Source: an uncultured Lachnospiraceae bacterium
Lineage (GTDB): Bacteria; Bacillota; Clostridia; Lachnospirales; Lachnospiraceae
Assembly: GCA_902782715.1 (NCBI GenBank)
Contig: CACZOG010000180.1
Coordinates: forward strand, 1-8,829
Reading direction: 5' to 3'
DNA length: 8,829 nucleotides
The notes under the pieces are model-generated. The model was not told the origin of the DNA and made no database searches. It worked only from the letters and a program-made list of their open reading frames with translations. Shown here one piece after another: positions 6,745-8,829 of this stretch. Every line of letters starts with the position of its first letter. Within the stretch, counting starts at the first letter, position 1. The position numbers were made by a program, and so were the translations under genes.

Positions 6745-7812
6745 ATGCAGATCGATATTATCTCATTCACGCAAAAAGGCGCGGAGCTGTCAAAAAGAAT
6801 AAAAGGATCACTGCCTTCATCGAAATATGAATGCAGTCTTTTCTGCGCTTCAAAAAACGCGGATCTGCCTGAAGGAATAACCGGCGTTTCGGAATCCGTT
6901 TACGACTTTTGCGCAAAGCGTTTTGAAAGCAAAACCGCAGTAGTTTTTATAGGAGCAATGGGTATAGCGGTCCGTGCGATATCCCCTTCGGTTAAAAACA
7001 AGTTAGAGGATATTCCCGTTCTGGTGACAGACGAAAATGCCTCGTACGTGATCCCTGTTTTATCGGGACATGTGGGAGGGGCCAACGAAATCGCAAAGGA
7101 TATCGCCGAGGCATTAAACACTCAGGCGGTCATAACAACGGCAACGGATATAAACGATAAATTTGCAATAGATCTGTTTGCGAAAAAGAATGATCTTTTT
7201 ATCGAAAACAAGGACGGCATCGCCAAGGTTTCTTCCAAGGTGTTAAACGGAGAAACAATAACGATAAACATGGAATACGGACACCTTGAAGGGCATAAGA
7301 TCCCGATGGGCGTTAAAGTTAATGAGAGTATTAATGCCAATGATCCCGATGAAGAAACCGATGTCTGCATAAGCGATGACAATGAAGACAGGAATGCATT
7401 GCTTATATTAAGACCTAAGAATTATATACTCGGGATCGGCTGCAAGAAGGGTAAATCCTTTGAAGAGATCGAAGAGTTCGTTCTGCAGGTATTAAAAGAA
7501 TCTGAGATCGATATCGATCGTGTTGGTGCTGTTGCTTCGATTGACGTTAAAAAAGACGAGGAAGGCTTAAAACTTTTTACAGGACAATACAACATTCCTT
7601 TTTTAACTTTTGCGGCTGATGAATTAAATAAGATCGAGGGTGATTTTGAGAGGTCGGATTTTGTTCTGGAAAATGTCGGAGTTGATAATGTCTGCGAACG
7701 TGCAGCGCTTGCAGCCAGCGAAGGCGGGAAAATAGTTGTTTCCAAAAAGAAGGGAAACGGAGTCACACTGGCTGTTTGTAAGAAAAACTGGAGAGTTTCG
7801 TTTTATGAATAG
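6745..7812 (+). CDS. cbiG: Cobalt-precorrin-5A hydrolase
   Basis: CbiG opens the delta-lactone of cobalt-precorrin-5A and releases the two-carbon C20 fragment as acetaldehyde, giving cobalt-precorrin-5B for CbiD. The 355-residue protein has the three-part family layout. The N-terminal domain contains AVVFIGAMGIAVRAISP (65-81), LVTDENASYVIPVLSGHVGG (93-112) and TTATDINDKFAID (131-143). A variable middle region spans about 150-222 and is acidic near 197-216. The C-terminal domain has LGIGCKKGKSFEEI (229-242), ASIDVKKDEEGL (264-275), PFLTFAADEL (285-294) and VGVDNVCERAAL (311-322). ATG 6745, one base after the cbiF stop, is chosen over an in-frame GTG at 6703 that would extend back into cbiF without a homologous N-terminus. 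The SD is weak (GAAGAA), so coupling to cbiF is likely. The last 8 bases overlap cbiH. The assignment is secure. Confidence 0.95.
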   Translation: MQIDIISFTQKGAELSKRIKGSLPSSKYECSLFCASKNADLPEGITGVSESVYDFCAKRFESKTAVVFIGAMGIAVRAISPSVKNKLEDIPVLVTDENASYVIPVLSGHVGGANEIAKDIAEALNTQAVITTATDINDKFAIDLFAKKNDLFIENKDGIAKVSSKVLNGETITINMEYGHLEGHKIPMGVKVNESINANDPDEETDVCISDDNEDRNALLILRPKNYILGIGCKKGKSFEEIEEFVLQVLKESEIDIDRVGAVASIDVKKDEEGLKLFTGQYNIPFLTFAADELNKIEGDFERSDFVLENVGVDNVCERAALAASEGGKIVVSKKKGNGVTLAVCKKNWRVSFYE

Positions 7813-8548
7813 AAAAGAAATCTATGTCTGCGGGATCGGACCGGGTGCCGAAGAGCAGATGACAACAGAAGTTCGAAATATTCTTAAGGAATGCGACGTG
7901 ATCATAGGATATTCGGTATATCTTGATCTGCTGCCCGAAGAGGTTAAGGATAAAGAACTGATCTCGACACCGATGAAAAAAGAAGAAGAGAGATGCCGCA
8001 TAGCATTCGAAGAGGCTTTGAAAGGAAAGAAAGTTGCATTTGTATGCAGCGGAGATTCCGGGATCTACGGAATGGCATCCCTGATGTATGAATTATCCGA
8101 TGAGTATCCCGAAACGGATATAAGGATAATCCCGGGTATCACGGCAGCTTCAAGCGGAGCCGCGGTTTTGGGCGCACCCATTAATCACGATTTCTGCGTT
8201 ATAAGTTTAAGCGATCTTCTCACTCCCTGGGAAGTGATTGAAAAAAGACTTCGTGCAGCCGCACAGGGTGATTTTGCGATAGTAATATACAATCCTTCAA
8301 GCCATAAAAGGAAGGATCATTTAAATAAAGCATGTACGATTCTGCTTGAGTATTTAAAGCCCGATACGGCATGCGGATACGTAAGGAATATAGGACGTGA
8401 AGGATGCATGTGCGAAACATGCACATTAACTGAACTTAAAGACAAAGAAGTCGATATGTTTACAACGGTTTTCGTGGGTAATTCGACTTCAAAGATCTTC
8501 GGAAACAAACTTGTAACTCCGAGAGGTTATAAGCTTAATGCCGAATAA
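7805..8548 (+). CDS. cbiH: Cobalt-factor III / precorrin-3B C17-methyltransferase (ring-contraction enzyme)
   Basis: CbiH (the CobJ counterpart) methylates C17 and contracts the macrocycle, giving cobalt-precorrin-4. It is a tetrapyrrole methylase of 247 residues, the usual size for single-domain CbiH. Blocks are YVCGIGPGAEEQMTTEV (7-23), DVIIGYSVYLDLL (31-43), which is typical of the C17 branch, VAFVCSGDSGIYGMA (77-91), IIPGITAASSGAAVLGAPI (108-126) with the following HDFCVISLSDLLTPW (128-142), IVIYNPSSHKRKDHL (159-173), VRNIGREG (193-200) and DMFTTVFVGNSTSK (217-230). A local cysteine cluster, CMCETC (201-206), follows the GREG motif, where most relatives I recall have none. ATG 7805 overlaps the cbiG end by 8 bases and has GGAGAG at 7790-7795. 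The frame is open upstream to 7736, but the conserved N-terminus starts at 7805. The assignment is secure. Confidence 0.95.
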   Translation: MNRKEIYVCGIGPGAEEQMTTEVRNILKECDVIIGYSVYLDLLPEEVKDKELISTPMKKEEERCRIAFEEALKGKKVAFVCSGDSGIYGMASLMYELSDEYPETDIRIIPGITAASSGAAVLGAPINHDFCVISLSDLLTPWEVIEKRLRAAAQGDFAIVIYNPSSHKRKDHLNKACTILLEYLKPDTACGYVRNIGREGCMCETCTLTELKDKEVDMFTTVFVGNSTSKIFGNKLVTPRGYKLNAE

Positions 8549-8554
8549 GAAAAA

Positions 8555-8559
8555 CGGAG
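8555..8559 (+). promoter_or_regulatory. Shine-Dalgarno supporting a GTG start for cbiJ
   Basis: CGGAG sits seven bases before GTG 8567, in the 18-nt gap after cbiH. No ATG begins the conserved cbiJ N-terminus, so this site decides the start. Confidence 0.6.
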
Positions 8560-8566
8560 TAAAAAC

Positions 8567-8829
8567 GTGAAAAAGATTCTGATATTTGCAGGCACGACCG
8601 AGGGAAGGGAACTGTCGGAATTATTAAGTGAATATCGCATTTATCATTATGTATGCGTAGCGACCGAATACGCTTCTTTTCTGATGAAAGAAAACGAATA
8701 TGCAAAGGTTCACTGCGAGAGAATGGATTCGGATGAAATGTCGAAGATGATCAAAGAGGAGGGTATTTCGCTTGTTGTGGATGCCACCCATCCTTATGCA
8801 TATGAGGTTTCCGAAAACATCAGATCAGC
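8567..8829 (+). CDS. cbiJ: Cobalt-precorrin-6A reductase, N-terminal part (cut by window end)
   Basis: Only 87 residues are visible; the frame runs open off the window end. CbiJ (CobK family) reduces cobalt-precorrin-6A to cobalt-precorrin-6B using a nicotinamide nucleotide, in the cytoplasm. The N-terminus MKKILIFAGTTEGREL is the family's dinucleotide-binding start, with GTTEGREL at 9-16. LVVDATHPYAYEVSENI (69-85) is the highly characteristic second block. Translation begins at GTG 8567, with CGGAG seven bases upstream; no ATG is available at the conserved start. The gap after cbiH is 18 nt, so the gene continues the operon. Its presence here fits the set of ring genes beside it. The assignment is strong despite truncation. 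Confidence 0.93.
   Translation, partial: MKKILIFAGTTEGRELSELLSEYRIYHYVCVATEYASFLMKENEYAKVHCERMDSDEMSKMIKEEGISLVVDATHPYAYEVSENIRS

Noticed and set aside
7506..7519. 14-bp perfect palindrome GATCGATATCGATC
   Set aside because: It encodes an Ile-Asp-Ile-Asp run inside cbiG and is easily explained by repeated ATC/GAT codons; no regulatory setting is apparent.
7422..7766. Minus-strand open frames such as 7422-7766, 5614-5949, 4351-4638 and 284-652
   Set aside because: All lie opposite well-recognised genes, show Ser/Ile/Thr-rich shadow composition, and match no family I recognise.
7736..7804. Longer N-terminus for cbiH starting inside cbiG
   Set aside because: The added residues overlap a conserved part of cbiG in another frame; ATG 7805 has an SD and begins the conserved domain.
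1..8829. Cobalamin riboswitch, terminator, tRNA, CRISPR array or mobile element
   Set aside because: Every gap is 35 nt or less, and I saw no B12-box, GC-rich hairpin with a U-tract, direct-repeat array or transposase.

Overview
This window is an uninterrupted stretch of an anaerobic cobalamin (vitamin B12) biosynthesis operon. All twelve genes lie on the + strand, and the first and last are cut by the window edges. The anaerobic, cobalt-early route is indicated by CbiD, CbiG, CbiC, CbiF and CbiH. Moderate-to-low GC, heavy use of AGA, GAA and AAA codons, purine-rich Shine-Dalgarno sites and the style of the proteins suggest a clostridial Firmicute, most likely a Lachnospiraceae-type gut or rumen anaerobe. 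That placement is inference from protein character, not from a search.

Layout. Positions 1-3168 hold nucleotide-loop assembly and late genes: a CobU C-terminus, cobS, a second short CobU-family gene, a CobC-type histidine phosphatase and cbiB. Next comes cobD (3204-4217), which makes the aminopropanol phosphate linker that CbiB attaches. Positions 4214-8548 hold corrin-ring genes: cbiC, cbiD, cbiF, cbiG and cbiH. The window ends inside cbiJ (8567 onward).

How the genes work together. CbiH, CbiF, CbiG, CbiD, CbiJ and CbiC carry the tetrapyrrole from cobalt-factor III / cobalt-precorrin-3 to cobyrinic acid, through C17 methylation with ring contraction, C11 methylation, extrusion of the C20 fragment, C1 methylation, reduction and methyl migration. 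CobD makes (R)-1-amino-2-propanol phosphate and CbiB joins it to adenosylcobyric acid. The CobU-type protein(s) activate the product to adenosyl-GDP-cobinamide. CobS joins this to alpha-ribazole (phosphate), and the CobC-like phosphatase removes a phosphate. Genes not seen here and expected elsewhere include cbiK/cbiX, cbiL, cbiE, cbiT, cbiA, cbiP, cobT and a corrinoid adenosyltransferase.

The genes are packed for co-transcription and translational coupling. Intergenic distances run from a 28-nt overlap to a 35-nt gap, and two junctions use an ATGA stop/start overlap. There is no gene-free stretch above 35 nt, and I see no convincing promoter, riboswitch, terminator, RNA gene, mobile element or CRISPR array. 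The operon start, and any cobalamin riboswitch, must lie upstream.

I do not see a wholly new system. The most unusual content is the pair of divergent CobU-family genes flanking cobS, each lacking a different part of the canonical CobU signature. Smaller points are a cysteine cluster in CbiH, a hydrophilic insert in CbiB and marked GATC enrichment.
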